Shown here piece by piece: positions 10,655-20,944 of a stretch of DNA of 64,000 nucleotides. Origin of the DNA: Gammaproteobacteria bacterium (GTDB lineage: Bacteria > Pseudomonadota > Gammaproteobacteria > Burkholderiales > Rhodocyclaceae); NCBI GenBank assembly GCA_018824085.1, contig JAHJHI010000034.1, positions 124,001-188,000 of the forward strand, written 5' to 3'. Numbering within the stretch: position 1 is the stretch's first letter; each line of letters opens with the position of its first letter. The notes under the pieces were generated by a model. That model did not search any database and was not told the origin of the DNA. It was given only the letters and a program-made list of their open reading frames with translations. The position numbers were made by a program, and so were the translations under genes.

Positions 10655-11476
10655 ATGCAGCCGTCAGAGTTGCCGGAGGAGCCGTCGCCAGCCGAGGGCG
10701 ACGACGAAGGATTGCCGTTTCCGGTCATCCGGGAAATCGGTGCGTTTGCACCGTTCGGATGGCTCGCCGATGGTGCGGCGGACATCGCTGCTCATCCCGG
10801 CGCAAGCCTGTTCTATGGCTGCTGTTTCGCCGCCATGGGACTGCTGCTTTCAACCGTGTTCAGTCACGCCTATGCGCTGACGTCCGCGCTGATCTGTGGC
10901 TTTCTGCTGCTTGGCCCCTTCCTGTCACTCGGCCTGTACGACCTGTCCAGACAGCGCGAACTCGGACGGGTACCGATGCTGGCCCATTCGCTGACGGCCG
11001 GTGGCCACAATGCCGGGGCGATAGGCGTGTTCGCACTGGTGCTCATCATCATCTTCCTCGTCTGGGCGCGCGCCTCGCTCGTCGTATTCGCGCTGTTCTA
11101 TACGTCCGAGATGCCGTCGATCGCCCGCTTCATGGAGCAGGTCGTGTCGATGCAGAACATCGAATTCCTGTTCGCCTACGCGATGGTGGGCGCCGTGTTC
11201 GCCGTACTTGTGTTCGGTGCGAGCGTTGTGGCCATTCCCCTCATGCTCGATCGTCGCCAGGACGCGGTGACGTCGATGCTCGCGAGTCTCGTGGCGCTTG
11301 GGCACAACCCGCTGCCGTTGATCATCTGGGGCATGCTGATCGTTGCGTTTACGGTGATCGGCTTCGCCACGCTGTTTCTGGGGCTCATCGTCATGATGCC
11401 GCTCATCGGGCACGCGACCTGGCATGCCTACCGGGCGCTGGTCGAACCGCTTCCGCGCCCGGCAGGACCGGCTTAA
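10655..11476 (+). CDS. DUF2189 family membrane protein
   Basis: Predicted inner-membrane protein of 273 aa. A polar N-terminus (about 40 residues, acidic) precedes about six hydrophobic segments, and the family-typical LGPFLSLGLYDLSRQRELG follows the second. Function unknown. GGGGGAG four bases before the ATG gives a strong ribosome site. The stop codon overlaps that of the convergent PEP-CTERM gene. It begins the block that separates hisD from hisB. Confidence 0.85.
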   Translation: MQPSELPEEPSPAEGDDEGLPFPVIREIGAFAPFGWLADGAADIAAHPGASLFYGCCFAAMGLLLSTVFSHAYALTSALICGFLLLGPFLSLGLYDLSRQRELGRVPMLAHSLTAGGHNAGAIGVFALVLIIIFLVWARASLVVFALFYTSEMPSIARFMEQVVSMQNIEFLFAYAMVGAVFAVLVFGASVVAIPLMLDRRQDAVTSMLASLVALGHNPLPLIIWGMLIVAFTVIGFATLFLGLIVMMPLIGHATWHAYRALVEPLPRPAGPA

Positions 11477-12195
11477 CGGCGCCTGCGCAGCGCGATGACG
11501 CCGATGCCGGTCAGCAGCATGGCGACCGCTGACGGCTCAGGAACCGCTGATACGCTGAAGGTGCCAAGCTGCGGTTGCGTGTCGGCGTGGTTGCCGTCGG
11601 TGAAACCCTGCCAGTTCGATGCGTCATTGATCAGAATGCGATAGGCGGCAAAATCGGCAGCACCGCTGCGCGCGCCTGCATACTCGGAATAGTCCGTGCT
11701 TGCCGGCAGCAACAGTGCGTTCACTCCCGACTGCAGGCCTGCGGCAGCGATGGCTGCGGCCCCGGCTGACGCGGATTCGGTCGATACCGCAGCGAGGAAG
11801 GTGCCGGGTTGATTTGCGTTGATGCCGAAGTAGGCGTACAGCGTGTCCGCGGTGCTGCTCAATGCAGTGTTGCCTGACGATGTCAGCGATCCTATGGACA
11901 CCGAACGGCTGGCCTTGTCGATATCGCTGAAGCGGATGACCGTGCCTGCGGAAATGCCTGCGTCTCCGCTGACCCAGGTGTGAAATCCTTCGTTGCTCGT
12001 GAACGCCGCGCCGTCCCAGTTGCTGTCGGTGAAGTACAGCGTGCTGTTCGCGGCGACATCGGTCAGCGCAACGATGGTCCAGCCGTCTTCATCCGCGTTG
12101 AGCGCGGTGAAGGCGATGTCGCCGGCCCCCATTGCGAATGCAGCCGGAGCCGACGCGCACAACGATGCCGCAAGCAACTTCTTTGCTGAAAACAT
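11473..12195 (-). CDS. PEP-CTERM sorting domain protein
   Basis: Exported protein of 240 aa. Sec signal peptide at residues 1-21 (MFSAKKLLAASLCASAPAAFA). The C-terminus is a textbook PEP-CTERM signal: VPEPS, a hydrophobic helix, then RRRR. It should be recognised by an exosortase, which is not in this window. The body is Ser/Ala/Thr/Gly-rich with no catalytic motif I recognise. The opening AGDIAFTALNADEDGWTIV resembles a family of secreted beta-rich proteins. Start at ATG 12195 with GGAGGG upstream. The open frame extends upstream but contains no better start. Confidence 0.88.
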   Translation of the reverse strand: MFSAKKLLAASLCASAPAAFAMGAGDIAFTALNADEDGWTIVALTDVAANSTLYFTDSNWDGAAFTSNEGFHTWVSGDAGISAGTVIRFSDIDKASRSVSIGSLTSSGNTALSSTADTLYAYFGINANQPGTFLAAVSTESASAGAAAIAAAGLQSGVNALLLPASTDYSEYAGARSGAADFAAYRILINDASNWQGFTDGNHADTQPQLGTFSVSAVPEPSAVAMLLTGIGVIALRRRR

Positions 12196-12312
12196 GAACA
12201 CCCTCCTTGTGTGGATGGAAACAGCCGCGTCGGTATGGCGCGGCCGGGTCGGGTGGTGTCTCCGGCAAGAATCCTGCGCTTGTTGTTGTGGCGTGTGCTG
12301 GCACCCGTGTCC

Positions 12313-12341
12313 AATGTATGACAAAGGGGTTTAAATATCAA
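12313..12341 (-). promoter_or_regulatory. Candidate sigma-70 promoter of the PEP-CTERM gene
   Basis: On the minus strand TTGATA (12341-12336), a 17-base spacer, then TACATT (12318-12313), in an AT-rich patch 118 bases upstream of the start. The match is 5/6 and 4/6 to consensus. I looked for a -24/-12 element that would tie it to the PrsR-like regulator and did not find a convincing one. Confidence 0.3.
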
Positions 12342-12350
12342 ATTGGAATA

Positions 12351-12884
12351 TCAACGCAAGGTCAGTCCGGCCCATCCCTTGGCGCGCAGGCATTCATAGA
12401 GGCCGCGGGTTACGGTTCCGGCAGCCGGATCGGAGTGGTGCGCTTCGCCGAGTGTTGTCAGGCACTGTGACCGGGCGGCCTCGAGTTCGGCGCCGCCGGC
12501 GCCTGCTTTGGCCCACATTGCGATGCGCAGCCGGTCGAGCGGGTCCTTCTTCGGTGGAGCCGGCCGCGCTGCCGCGGGTGGGACTCCCCGGTTCGGCGCA
12601 TCCGGCGGCGCGCCAAGGGTGACGCCGGCGTCTGTCGCTCCTGCCTCTGCGTCCTCGACCATGACCAGTCCGATCTCCGACAGCTCATCCATCGACCGTG
12701 TCCACCAACCCTTCGCCTCCATGCACTGCGCGAAGGCGCTGCGCTCCGAAGTGGTGCTCAGGCAGGCTGCCTCGGCGCGTTTGAGTTCGCCTCCGCCGGC
12801 GCCCTGTTTGAACGAAATGTTCGAACAGCCCGCGAGCAGCGCAAGCACGGTGACGGGAAGTGTGAGGCGTGCTGCAGCGTGCAT
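12351..12884 (-). CDS. Putative lipoprotein with two C...C-x2-AKGW repeats
   Basis: 177 aa. Signal peptide with lipobox LLAGC (Cys at about residue 20) predicts a lipid-anchored protein. The mature part contains two similar units, about residues 27-60 and 131-175. Each starts with a GAGG-ELxxA stretch, then a Cys-Leu, then a second Cys followed by two residues and AKGW. A Pro/Ala-rich linker (about residues 92-115) separates them. I do not recognise the family. The paired Cys in each unit could form disulfides in the periplasm. Start at ATG 12884 chosen for the signal peptide. The ribosome site is weak. Confidence 0.7.
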   Translation of the reverse strand: MHAAARLTLPVTVLALLAGCSNISFKQGAGGGELKRAEAACLSTTSERSAFAQCMEAKGWWTRSMDELSEIGLVMVEDAEAGATDAGVTLGAPPDAPNRGVPPAAARPAPPKKDPLDRLRIAMWAKAGAGGAELEAARSQCLTTLGEAHHSDPAAGTVTRGLYECLRAKGWAGLTLR

Positions 12885-12948
12885 GACCGAGGTCCGGGTT
12901 ATGGCGACATCCTGCCTGTAGCAAGAAGCGCTCCGCCCGCGCGCCCGG

Positions 12949-14022
12949 CTACTGTCCGACGAGTTGCTCCATGGCGCTGGCAAGTGCGTCGCACTGCTGC
13001 TCGGTACCGACGGTGATGCGCAGGAACTGGTCGATGCGCGGCGCATTGAAGTGACGAACGAGAATGCGACGTTCGCGCAGCCCGGCCGACAGCGTGGCCG
13101 CGTCGTGCCGCGCATGGCGCACGAACAGGAAGTTTGCCGCCGACGGCAGCACCTCGAAACCGAGCGCGCCAAGCGTCGCAGCCAGGCGGTCGCGGCTCGC
13201 AACGACGCGCGCGCAGGTCTGCTCGAAATACACGCGGTCCTGCATCGCGGCGGTCGCACCGGCGAGCGCAAGGCGGTCGAGCGGGTAGGAGTTGAAACTG
13301 TCCTTGACCCGCGTAAGCCCCTCGATCAGCGCCGATTGCCCGACGGCAAACCCGGTCCGCAGGCCCGCGAGAGAGCGGGATTTCGACAGCGTCTGCGTCA
13401 CCAGCAGGTTGGCATGGCGAGCCACCAGCGTGACGGCGGACTGGCCGCCGAAGTCGATGTAGGCTTCGTCGATGATGATCGGTACGTCCGGCAGCCTGCC
13501 GGCCAGGTGGTCAATGTCTGCCAGCGGCAGCAGTCGGCCTGTGGGCGCATTGGGGTTCGGGAAGATGACGGCGCCCGGATTGCGTTCGATGTAGTCGTCG
13601 ATGCGGATGGCGAAGTGCGCATCAAGCGGAACTCGCTCCGATTCGATGCCGTACAGCGCGCAATAGACCGGATAGAAGCTGTAGGTGATGTCCGGAAACA
13701 TCAGCGGCCGTTCATGTTTGAGCAGCGCGAGAAAGGTGTGGGCGAGCACTTCGTCCGAACTGTTGCCGACAAACACGTTGTCGCTGCTGACGGCGAAGTG
13801 TCCCGCGACGGCCGCGCGCAGCGCAAGGCCGGTCGGATCCGGGTAAAGCTTCAGGCGGTCGCCGTCACTCCCCAGTTCCGCCTGTATGGCTGCGACGACG
13901 TGCGGGCTCGGCGGGTACGGGTTCTCGTTGGTGTTGAGCTTGATCAGCCCTTCAATCTTCGGTTGCTCCCCCGGAACGTAGGGTGACAGGGACTGTACGA
14001 CAGGGCTCCAGAACTGGCTCAT
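12949..14022 (-). CDS. hisC: Histidinol-phosphate aminotransferase HisC
   Basis: PLP-dependent transamination of imidazole-acetol phosphate to histidinol phosphate. 357 aa. Fold type I aminotransferase with [13 protein letters not shown] near the N-terminus, [10 protein letters not shown] (PLP-ring Asp) and the PLP-lysine segment [18 protein letters not shown]. It could be the imidazole-acetol or the aromatic-preferring HisC2 type, but position supports a histidine role. It is on the strand opposite to every other his gene here, divergent from hisB, which is unusual. Confidence 0.93.
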   Translation of the reverse strand: MSQFWSPVVQSLSPYVPGEQPKIEGLIKLNTNENPYPPSPHVVAAIQAELGSDGDRLKLYPDPTGLALRAAVAGHFAVSSDNVFVGNSSDEVLAHTFLALLKHERPLMFPDITYSFYPVYCALYGIESERVPLDAHFAIRIDDYIERNPGAVIFPNPNAPTGRLLPLADIDHLAGRLPDVPIIIDEAYIDFGGQSAVTLVARHANLLVTQTLSKSRSLAGLRTGFAVGQSALIEGLTRVKDSFNSYPLDRLALAGATAAMQDRVYFEQTCARVVASRDRLAATLGALGFEVLPSAANFLFVRHARHDAATLSAGLRERRILVRHFNAPRIDQFLRITVGTEQQCDALASAMEQLVGQ

Positions 14023-14172
14023 GGCGGTCAAGTGCGATGGAAGGCGGGTCACGGGATTGGGGGATCCGGCACGCGCCGACACGGCGGGCGGACATCGACT
14101 CGATGTTATCATCCGGCCATTACCGTTCCGGCGTGATGCCGGGCCGATTCCCGGACAGCGACACCACTTCTC

Positions 14173-14760
14173 ATGCGGCAAGCCGAAATCACACGCAACA
14201 CGCTGGAAACCCAGATCAGCGTTCGCATCAATCTCGATGGCAGTGGGCAGGGCAAGCTCGATACCGGCGTGCCCTTCTTCGATCACATGCTTGACCAGAT
14301 CGTTCGGCACGGCCTGTTCGATCTCGAAATCGTGGCCAAGGGCGATCTGCACATCGACGCCCACCATACGGTGGAAGATGTGGGCATCACGCTCGGCCAG
14401 GCCTATGCGGCGGCTATCGGCGACAAGAAGGGGTTGCGCCGTTATGGCCACGCCTATGTGCCGCTCGATGAGGCGATGTCGCGCGCCGTGGTCGACCTGT
14501 CGGGACGGCCGGGGCTGGCATTCAATGTGGACTTCACGCGCGCGCGCATCGGCGATTTCGACGTTGACCTCACGCGCGAGTTCTTCCAGGGTTTCGTCAA
14601 TCACGCCCTGGTGACGCTGCATATCGACAACCTGCGTGGCATCAACGCCCATCATCAGTGCGAAACGGTGTTCAAGGCGTTCGCACGGGCGCTGCGCGCC
14701 GCGACGGAGCGCGACGAACGCGCTGCCGGACAGATGCCATCGACCAAAGGCTCGCTCTGA
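14173..14760 (+). CDS. hisB: Imidazoleglycerol-phosphate dehydratase HisB
   Basis: Mn-dependent dehydratase (195 aa, monofunctional, without the HisB-N phosphatase domain of enterobacteria). Metal-binding motifs are present twice, as [14 protein letters not shown] and [12 protein letters not shown], with the second set [15 protein letters not shown] near the C-terminus. It starts the uninterrupted hisBHAFIE run and must have its own promoter in the 150-base gap shared with hisC. Upstream ribosome site is weak. Confidence 0.96.
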   Translation: MRQAEITRNTLETQISVRINLDGSGQGKLDTGVPFFDHMLDQIVRHGLFDLEIVAKGDLHIDAHHTVEDVGITLGQAYAAAIGDKKGLRRYGHAYVPLDEAMSRAVVDLSGRPGLAFNVDFTRARIGDFDVDLTREFFQGFVNHALVTLHIDNLRGINAHHQCETVFKAFARALRAATERDERAAGQMPSTKGSL

Positions 14761-14791
14761 GTCTACCGCACGACTTCCGGTTTTCCCGTTC

Positions 14792-15427
14792 ATGACTCGC
14801 GTTGCCATCATCGATTACGGCATGGGTAACCTTCGTTCTGTCGCCAAGGCGATCGAACATGTTGCGCCCGAGGCCGATGTTGTCGTCAGCAGTGACCCGA
14901 GGGAGGTCTCGAGCGCCGATCGCGTCGTCTTTCCGGGGCAGGGGGCGATGCCCGATTGCACACGCGAACTCGATGCACGCGGCCTTCGGTCGGTGGTGCT
15001 TGAAGCGGCGGCGAACAAGCCCTTCCTGGGCATCTGCATCGGCCTGCAAATGCTGTTCCGGCACAGTGAAGAGGGCGATGTGCCCGGTCTGGGCCTGTTT
15101 GCCGGCGACGTAAAGCACTTTGACAACCCGATCGATCGCGAGACGGGCGCACGGCTGAAAGTGCCGCACATGGGATGGAATGGCGTGCGACAGACGCGCC
15201 CGCATGCGCTATGGTCCGGTATCGGTGATGACGAACGCTTCTACTTCGTCCACAGTTACTTCGTGTTGCCGGAGGAAAGCGCGCTGACCGTCGGTTGCAC
15301 GGATTACGGTTCGGCCTTTACCAGCGCGATAGCGCGGGATAATATTTTCGCGGTGCAGTTCCACCCGGAGAAAAGCGCGCATGCCGGATTGCGCCTGCTG
15401 GCCAACTTCATCGGCTGGGCTCCCTGA
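14792..15427 (+). CDS. hisH: Imidazole glycerol phosphate synthase glutaminase subunit HisH
   Basis: Class I glutamine amidotransferase that feeds ammonia to HisF. 211 aa. [16 protein letters not shown] start, nucleophile Cys in [10 protein letters not shown] and the His/Glu of the triad in [11 protein letters not shown] are intact. An upstream in-frame extension overlaps hisB and lacks family similarity, so ATG 14792 is used. Confidence 0.97.
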   Translation: MTRVAIIDYGMGNLRSVAKAIEHVAPEADVVVSSDPREVSSADRVVFPGQGAMPDCTRELDARGLRSVVLEAAANKPFLGICIGLQMLFRHSEEGDVPGLGLFAGDVKHFDNPIDRETGARLKVPHMGWNGVRQTRPHALWSGIGDDERFYFVHSYFVLPEESALTVGCTDYGSAFTSAIARDNIFAVQFHPEKSAHAGLRLLANFIGWAP

Positions 15428-15508
15428 CAGAACAGGCCGGACAATGCTGTCCGGCGACATGAATCTTCCGCTTTCCCTTTCACTTTTCCAACGACACGAC
15501 CTCGCGCC

Positions 15509-16255
15509 ATGCTGCTCATTCCCGCCATAGACCTCAAGGACGGTCACTGCGTACGCCTGAAGCAGGGTGATATGGATGTGGTAACCGTATTTTCCGAAGA
15601 CCCCGCTGCGATGGCCCGGCACTGGCTTGATGCCGGCGCCCGCCGCCTGCACCTCGTGGATCTGAACGGCGCGGTTGCCGGAAAGCCGAAGAACGAATCG
15701 GCGATCAAGGCCATCGTGCGCGAGCTCGGCGATGAGATTCCGATCCAGCTGGGTGGCGGCATTCGCGACCTCGACACGATCGAGCGCTATCTCGACGACG
15801 GCATCACCTACGTCATCATCGGCACCGCGGCGGTGAAGAGCCCGGGATTCGTGCACGACGCCTGCGGTGCCTTTCCGGGCCACATCATCGTCGGGCTGGA
15901 CGCCAAGGACGGCAAGGTCGCCGTGGATGGCTGGTCCAAGATGACCGGTCATGATGTCGTCGATCTGGCGAAGAAATTCGAGGATCAGGGGGTCGAAGCC
16001 ATCGTCTACACCGACATCGGCCGAGACGGCATGCTGGGCGGCGTCAATGTCGAGGCGACGGTCAAGCTGGCACAGGCGCTGCGCATTCCGGTCATCGCAT
16101 CGGGGGGCGTCACCAACCTTGATGACATCCGCGCTCTGTGCGGTGTCGAGGACGAGGGTGTGATCGGTGCCATCACCGGGCGGGCGATCTATGAAGGCAC
16201 GCTGGATTTCGCGGCCGCCCAGGCTGAAGCCGATCGCCTGAACGGCGAAGACTGA
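15509..16255 (+). CDS. hisA: ProFAR isomerase HisA
   Basis: Amadori isomerase of histidine synthesis, a (beta/alpha)8 barrel of 248 aa. Catalytic Asp in [14 protein letters not shown] and the half-barrel repeats GGGIRD and [10 protein letters not shown] with the second catalytic Asp in [10 protein letters not shown] are present. 81 bases separate it from hisH, longer than its other spacings, with no clear terminator in the gap. Confidence 0.97.
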   Translation: MLLIPAIDLKDGHCVRLKQGDMDVVTVFSEDPAAMARHWLDAGARRLHLVDLNGAVAGKPKNESAIKAIVRELGDEIPIQLGGGIRDLDTIERYLDDGITYVIIGTAAVKSPGFVHDACGAFPGHIIVGLDAKDGKVAVDGWSKMTGHDVVDLAKKFEDQGVEAIVYTDIGRDGMLGGVNVEATVKLAQALRIPVIASGGVTNLDDIRALCGVEDEGVIGAITGRAIYEGTLDFAAAQAEADRLNGED

Positions 16256-16290
16256 CCCGCAACCTGCTGTCGCGCCCGGCGCGGACCCAA

Positions 16291-17061
16291 ATGCTAGCGA
16301 AGCGCATCATTCCCTGTCTCGACGTCAACGCTGGCCGTGTGGTCAAGGGCGTCAATTTCGTGTCACTGAAGGACGCGGGCGATCCGGTCGAAATCGCCCG
16401 TCGCTACGATGAGCAGGGCGCCGACGAGCTCACGTTTCTCGATATCACCGCCAGTTCGGACGCGCGCGACATCATCCTGCACGTGGTCGAACGCGTGGCG
16501 GAACAGGTGTTCATTCCGCTGACCGTCGGCGGCGGCGTTCGGGCCGTGGAGGATGTCCGGCGCCTGCTCAATGCCGGGGCCGACAAGGTGAGCATGAATA
16601 CGGCGGCCATCAACGATCCGGAACTGATCGCCAGGGCATCAGGCAAGGTCGGGTCGCAGGCCATCGTTGTCGCGATTGATGCGAAGCGCGTGGATGATCG
16701 TGACGGCAAGCCTCACTGGGAGGTGTTCACCCACGGCGGGCGCAATCCGACCGGACTCGATGCCGTCGAATGGGCGCAGCGTGTCGCCGCGCTCGGTGCC
16801 GGCGAAATCCTGCTGACCAGCATGGATCGTGACGGTACCCGCAGCGGCTTTGATCTGGCGCTCACGCGCGCCGTGTCCGACGCTGTGCGCATACCCGTCA
16901 TCGCATCCGGCGGGGTCGGCACGCTCGATGATCTGGCTGATGGCGTGGTGGCTGGCGGAGCGGATGCCGTGCTGGCAGCCAGCATTTTTCATTTTGGCGA
17001 ACATACGGTGCGCGAAGCCAAGCAGCGCATGCAGGAACGCGGCATCGAGGTCAGACTGTGA
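16291..17061 (+). CDS. hisF: Imidazole glycerol phosphate synthase cyclase subunit HisF
   Basis: Cyclase barrel (256 aa) that joins with HisH to form IGP and AICAR. Motifs [29 protein letters not shown] and [12 protein letters not shown] carry the two catalytic Asp residues. It overlaps hisI by four bases (GTGA). Confidence 0.97.
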   Translation: MLAKRIIPCLDVNAGRVVKGVNFVSLKDAGDPVEIARRYDEQGADELTFLDITASSDARDIILHVVERVAEQVFIPLTVGGGVRAVEDVRRLLNAGADKVSMNTAAINDPELIARASGKVGSQAIVVAIDAKRVDDRDGKPHWEVFTHGGRNPTGLDAVEWAQRVAALGAGEILLTSMDRDGTRSGFDLALTRAVSDAVRIPVIASGGVGTLDDLADGVVAGGADAVLAASIFHFGEHTVREAKQRMQERGIEVRL

Positions 17062-17444
17062 CGCCCGACTGGATCAAGGAAGTCGAGTGGGACGATAACG
17101 GCCTGCTTCCGGTCATCGTGCAGGAGGCGGCGACCGGCGACGTGCTGATGTTCGCGTGGATGAACCGCGATGCGCTTGAACGGACGGCCCGCTTGCGCGA
17201 GGCTGTCTTCTGGTCGCGATCGCGGCGCAAGCTGTGGCACAAGGGCGAGGAGTCCGGCCACACGCAAAAAGTGCTCGATATCCGCCTCGATTGCGATCGC
17301 GACGTGCTGTTGCTCAAGGTCGAACAGACGGGCGGAATCGCCTGCCACACGGGGCGGCACAGCTGCTTCTTTCATGCGCTGGCCGGGGACCGCTGGGTCG
17401 AAGCCGAGCCGGTGCTCAAGAATCCGGGCGAGATATACAAATGA
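17058..17444 (+). CDS. hisI: Phosphoribosyl-AMP cyclohydrolase HisI
   Basis: Zn/Mg-dependent hydrolysis of the adenine ring of PR-AMP. 128 aa, monofunctional, not fused to HisE. Conserved [23 protein letters not shown], the metal Asp/Cys cluster DCDRDVLLL and [12 protein letters not shown] are present. GTG start overlaps the hisF stop and the stop overlaps the hisE start. Confidence 0.96.
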   Translation: MTPDWIKEVEWDDNGLLPVIVQEAATGDVLMFAWMNRDALERTARLREAVFWSRSRRKLWHKGEESGHTQKVLDIRLDCDRDVLLLKVEQTGGIACHTGRHSCFFHALAGDRWVEAEPVLKNPGEIYK

Positions 17445-17764
17445 TCGATATCGAAGTGCTGCGCCGTGTCGCGCAGACCATCAACGAGCGCAAGGGGGCA
17501 GAGCCCGGATCGTCCTACGTCGCGTCGCTGATGCACAAGGGCACGGACGCCATCTGCAAGAAGGTTGCCGAAGAGGCGGCTGAAACCATCATGGCGTCAA
17601 AGGACGGTGATGCAGGGCATCTGGTCAAGGAGGTCTGCGACCTGTGGTTCCACAGCATGGTCCTGTTGTCCCATCATGGCCTGACGGTGGATGACGTGCT
17701 GCACGAGTTCCGCCGCCGCGAAGGCATTTCCGGCATCGACGAAAAGAAGTCCCGGCCGGGCTGA
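17441..17764 (+). CDS. hisE: Phosphoribosyl-ATP pyrophosphatase HisE
   Basis: Pyrophosphohydrolase of the MazG-like all-alpha fold (107 aa). Metal-binding helix [17 protein letters not shown] and the second EVCDLWFH segment are intact. ATG 17441 overlaps the hisI stop. A longer reading from 17234 overlaps hisI and is not used. Last gene of the his run. Confidence 0.95.
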   Translation: MIDIEVLRRVAQTINERKGAEPGSSYVASLMHKGTDAICKKVAEEAAETIMASKDGDAGHLVKEVCDLWFHSMVLLSHHGLTVDDVLHEFRRREGISGIDEKKSRPG

Positions 17765-17825
17765 CAGCCGCAATACGGTAATAAGCGTATTCCACACTAT
17801 CGACGACACGGACAGACTCAAGCCC

Positions 17826-18185
17826 ATGCACGATCCCGACTGTATCTTCTGCAAGATCATCGATGGCAAGATCCCGTCGCGCAAGCTGTACGAGGACGAC
17901 CTGATCTACGCTTTCCATGACATTCGTCCGGTAGCACCGGTGCACTTCCTGATCATTCCGAAGGCACACATTCCGACGCTGTCCGATGCCGATGCCACCC
18001 ATGAAACCGCGCTTGGGCGGATGCTGTCAAAGGCGGGCGAACTGGCTGCCGAAGCCGGCTGCACGGACGGTTTCCGCACGCTGATCAACTGCGGCAGGGT
18101 GGGGCGGCAGGAGGTGTATCATCTTCACATGCATGTCGTGGGCGGGCCGGATCCCCTGCCGCCCATGATCGTTTTCGAGAGGTAA
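17826..18185 (+). CDS. HIT family purine nucleoside phosphoramidase (HinT-like)
   Basis: 119 aa histidine-triad protein, predicted to hydrolyse AMP-lysine or other nucleoside phosphoramidates. [13 protein letters not shown] at the N-terminus gives a Zn-type Cys pair and HLHMHVVGG is the His triad. The usual small residue before Gln in the preceding loop is replaced by Arg ([10 protein letters not shown]). Located between hisE and tatA, as in many betaproteobacteria. Confidence 0.93.
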   Translation: MHDPDCIFCKIIDGKIPSRKLYEDDLIYAFHDIRPVAPVHFLIIPKAHIPTLSDADATHETALGRMLSKAGELAAEAGCTDGFRTLINCGRVGRQEVYHLHMHVVGGPDPLPPMIVFER

Positions 18186-18187
18186 TC

Positions 18188-18412
18188 ATGGGTTCATTCA
18201 GTATCTGGCACTGGCTCATCGTGCTCGTCATCGTGCTTCTGGTGTTCGGCACCAAGAAGTTGCGCAACATCGGCTCCGATCTTGGCGGCGCGGTGAAAGG
18301 ATTCAAGGACGGCATGAAGACCGAAGGTGGCGCGCCGCCTGCCGAGGATCAGCCTGCCCAGCATGTCGGGCATACCATCGACGTGAAAGCCGAGGACAAG
18401 GTCAAGTCCTGA
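18188..18412 (+). CDS. tatA: Sec-independent translocase subunit TatA
   Basis: 74 aa. One N-terminal transmembrane helix (about residues 5-20), the FG hinge in [17 protein letters not shown] and an amphipathic helix followed by a polar tail. It forms the protein-conducting ring for folded twin-arginine substrates. Two bases after the HIT stop. Same transcription unit as tatB and tatC. Confidence 0.96.
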   Translation: MGSFSIWHWLIVLVIVLLVFGTKKLRNIGSDLGGAVKGFKDGMKTEGGAPPAEDQPAQHVGHTIDVKAEDKVKS

Positions 18413-18480
18413 CCTTCGCGGCGCACGCCGCAATGCCACACGGCGCCGTTCAATAACCGGTCGCCCTATCTGCCTATCCC

Positions 18481-18957
18481 ATGTTCGACATCGGTTTTTC
18501 CGAACTTTTCATCATCGGCGTCGTGGCGCTCATCGTGCTTGGTCCCGAGCGTTTGCCACGCGTCGCACGGACGGCGGGGCATCTGCTCGGCCGCCTCCAG
18601 CGCTATGTGAATGACGTCAAATCAGATATCTCGCGGGAGATGCAGCTCGACGAGTTGCGCAAGCTGCAGTCGCAGGTCGAGCAGCAGGTGCGCGAAGTCC
18701 AGCATCAGGCGGATGCGGTCAGCGCCGGCGTGGACAGTGAGGTGGCAGGGTTGAGCGACCAGATGCGCGCGGCGATGGCGGAGCAGGAGAAGTACGCTGC
18801 GGTCGAACAGACGGCGGAGGATGCTCCGGTTACGGCAGATATCCCGCAAACCGGGGCGCCCGGCGTTCCCACAGAGGTGCCGGAAAACCCGTCAGGACAG
18901 TTGTCCCTCGACATCGCCGAGTCAGCCACCCAACCGGCGCGTCCGGATCGAGCATGA
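18481..18957 (+). CDS. tatB: Sec-independent translocase subunit TatB
   Basis: 158 aa. [26 protein letters not shown], the TatB-type helix with the hinge Gly-Pro-Glu, then a long amphipathic and coiled-coil region (about residues 45-105). TatB and TatC bind the twin-arginine signal peptide. Stop overlaps tatC (ATGA). Confidence 0.96.
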   Translation: MFDIGFSELFIIGVVALIVLGPERLPRVARTAGHLLGRLQRYVNDVKSDISREMQLDELRKLQSQVEQQVREVQHQADAVSAGVDSEVAGLSDQMRAAMAEQEKYAAVEQTAEDAPVTADIPQTGAPGVPTEVPENPSGQLSLDIAESATQPARPDRA

Positions 18958-19703
18958 GCGAGCAGACCGAAAGTTTCGTTTCCCATCTGGTGGAATTGCG
19001 TGACCGCCTCCTGCGTGCGGTGGCCGCGGTGGTCATCGTGTTCATCTGCCTGATGCCGTGGGCCGCCGACATCTACGATCTGCTGGCCCATCCTCTGATG
19101 GTTGCGCTGCCCGAAGGTACGAAGATGATCGCGACCGGTGTCGTCACGCCGTTCTTCGTTCCGGTGAAAGTGACGATGATGGTGGCTTTCATCATCGCGC
19201 TGCCGGTGGTGCTGTATCAGGCGTGGGCGTTCATTGCGCCCGGGCTTTATGCCCACGAGAAGAAACTCGGTCTGCCTCTGGTCATCGCGAGTTCGCTGCT
19301 GTTCATGACCGGGATGGCGTTCTGCTACTTCTTCGTGTTTGGCGTCGTGTTCCACTTCATTGCAGAGTTTGCGCCGAAGAGCATTACGCCGGCGCCGGAT
19401 ATCGAGCAATACCTGTCCTTCGTGCTCACGATGTTCACGGCTTTCGGCGTCACGTTCGAGGTGCCGGTGGTGGTCATCGTGCTGGTGCGGTTCGGACTCG
19501 TGACGATCAGTCAGCTCAGGGAAGCGCGTCCCTATGTCATCGTCGGGGCTTTCGTCGTCGCGGCAATCGTGACGCCGCCGGACGTGGTATCGCAGCTGAT
19601 GCTGGCGGTGCCGCTCTGCCTGCTCTACGAAATCGGCATCCTGTTCGCGCGCTTCACCGGCAAGCGGCCGGCGGAACCGACGATCGAACCCGGCGATGCG
19701 TGA
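18954..19703 (+). CDS. tatC: Sec-independent translocase subunit TatC
   Basis: Six-helix membrane receptor for twin-arginine signal peptides. 249 aa. Conserved [12 protein letters not shown] start, the periplasmic P-(x)[10 protein letters not shown] region and [14 protein letters not shown]. Starts within tatB. Converges on the DegS-like protease gene with 5 bases between the stop codons. Confidence 0.97.
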   Translation: MSEQTESFVSHLVELRDRLLRAVAAVVIVFICLMPWAADIYDLLAHPLMVALPEGTKMIATGVVTPFFVPVKVTMMVAFIIALPVVLYQAWAFIAPGLYAHEKKLGLPLVIASSLLFMTGMAFCYFFVFGVVFHFIAEFAPKSITPAPDIEQYLSFVLTMFTAFGVTFEVPVVVIVLVRFGLVTISQLREARPYVIVGAFVVAAIVTPPDVVSQLMLAVPLCLLYEIGILFARFTGKRPAEPTIEPGDA

Positions 19704-19708
19704 CCGGA

Positions 19709-20914
19709 TCAGTCGTTGCTGCGCTGGGCCTGACCGCTGGCGGGGCGCTTTCCGACCGTAACTTCCAGTTCGCGTGCGCCGCCATTGCGGTAGACGGTGA
19801 GCCGGGCTTTCTGTCCGGGCTGCAGCGCCGCGATCAGTTGCAGCATGCCGGCCGAATCCTTCACCTTGCGGCCATCGACCTCGAGCAGGACGTCGCCGGG
19901 CCGCACGCCGCCGCGATCGGCCGGGCTGTTGCGCATCACGCCAGCGATCAGCGCGCCACCACTTGCCGGGTACTTGAAGCTCTCGGCGAGCTCGGGCGTC
20001 AGCTCCTGCACTTCGACGCCGACCCAGCCCCGGGTGACTGATCCGTTGGCGACGATCTGCTCCATCACGTTGCGCGCAGTGCTGACCGGGATGGCGAATC
20101 CGATACCGAGCGATCCGCCGCTGCGCGAGTAGATCGCAGTATTGATGCCGACCAGGTTGCCGGCGGCATCGACCAGGGCGCCGCCGGAGTTGCCGGGGTT
20201 TATTGCGGCGTCGGTCTGGATGAAATTCTCGAACGTATTGATGCCCAGTTGCGACCGCCCGAGCGCTGACACGATTCCCATGGTGACCGTCTGGCCAACG
20301 TCGAACGGATTGCCGATGGCGAGCACGACATCGCCGATGCGCAGGGCGTCGCTGGACGCGAAGCTCGCGGCGGGGAGTTTGGTCGGTGCGTTGACGCGCA
20401 GCACGGCGAGATCCGATTCCGGGTCGCTGCCGATCACCGTGGCCGGGTATTTCCCGCCGTCGTTGAGCGACACCTCGATTTCGTCGGCGGCTTCGACCAC
20501 GTGGTTGTTGGTGAGCACGACACCATCCTCGCTGACGATGACGCCCGAGCCCAGGCCCATCTGGCGCTGGGGCTGGTCGCCGCCGAGCCGGTCACCAAAG
20601 AAATGGCGGAAGATCGGGTCGTTCATCAGCGGGTGCTGGGGCGCGCGCACGGCCTTTGTCGTAAAGACGTGCACGACGGACGGCAGCGCCTTCTGGGCCG
20701 CGTCCGAGTAGGAAACGACTTTTGCCGATTCGATGCGCGCGGGTGCCAGCACGGGTTCCGGCAGCAGGTCCGCAGCGGCTGACGTGGCGACACCGCCCGG
20801 TCGCGCCGTCACCGAGCGTGCGGGCAGCCATTCGGGTTTGAGTGTTGCGACGACGAAGAGCACGGCCAGCGCGGCAGTGACCGATTGAGCAAAGACCAGC
20901 CACAGACGCTGCAT
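19709..20914 (-). CDS. Membrane-anchored HtrA/DegS-like serine protease
   Basis: Periplasmic trypsin-like protease with one PDZ domain (401 aa). A single N-terminal hydrophobic segment (about residues 4-23) has no clear signal-peptidase site, so membrane anchoring as in DegS is likely. Catalytic triad: His in [11 protein letters not shown], Asp in [11 protein letters not shown] and Ser in [11 protein letters not shown]. The PDZ domain occupies about residues 290-385. One PDZ rather than two separates it from DegP/DegQ. It might process an anti-sigma factor or act in quality control, which is not shown here. Divergent from the NIF3 gene, 30 bases apart. Confidence 0.9.
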   Translation of the reverse strand: MQRLWLVFAQSVTAALAVLFVVATLKPEWLPARSVTARPGGVATSAAADLLPEPVLAPARIESAKVVSYSDAAQKALPSVVHVFTTKAVRAPQHPLMNDPIFRHFFGDRLGGDQPQRQMGLGSGVIVSEDGVVLTNNHVVEAADEIEVSLNDGGKYPATVIGSDPESDLAVLRVNAPTKLPAASFASSDALRIGDVVLAIGNPFDVGQTVTMGIVSALGRSQLGINTFENFIQTDAAINPGNSGGALVDAAGNLVGINTAIYSRSGGSLGIGFAIPVSTARNVMEQIVANGSVTRGWVGVEVQELTPELAESFKYPASGGALIAGVMRNSPADRGGVRPGDVLLEVDGRKVKDSAGMLQLIAALQPGQKARLTVYRNGGARELEVTVGKRPASGQAQRSND

Positions 20915-20944
20915 AATCGAGAACGGAAGAATGGGGAAGAGAAA

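Noticed and set aside
12196-12350. Search for a -24/-12 promoter before the PEP-CTERM gene
   Set aside because: No TGG-N10-GC element with correct spacing. The nearest match has eight bases between GG and GC.
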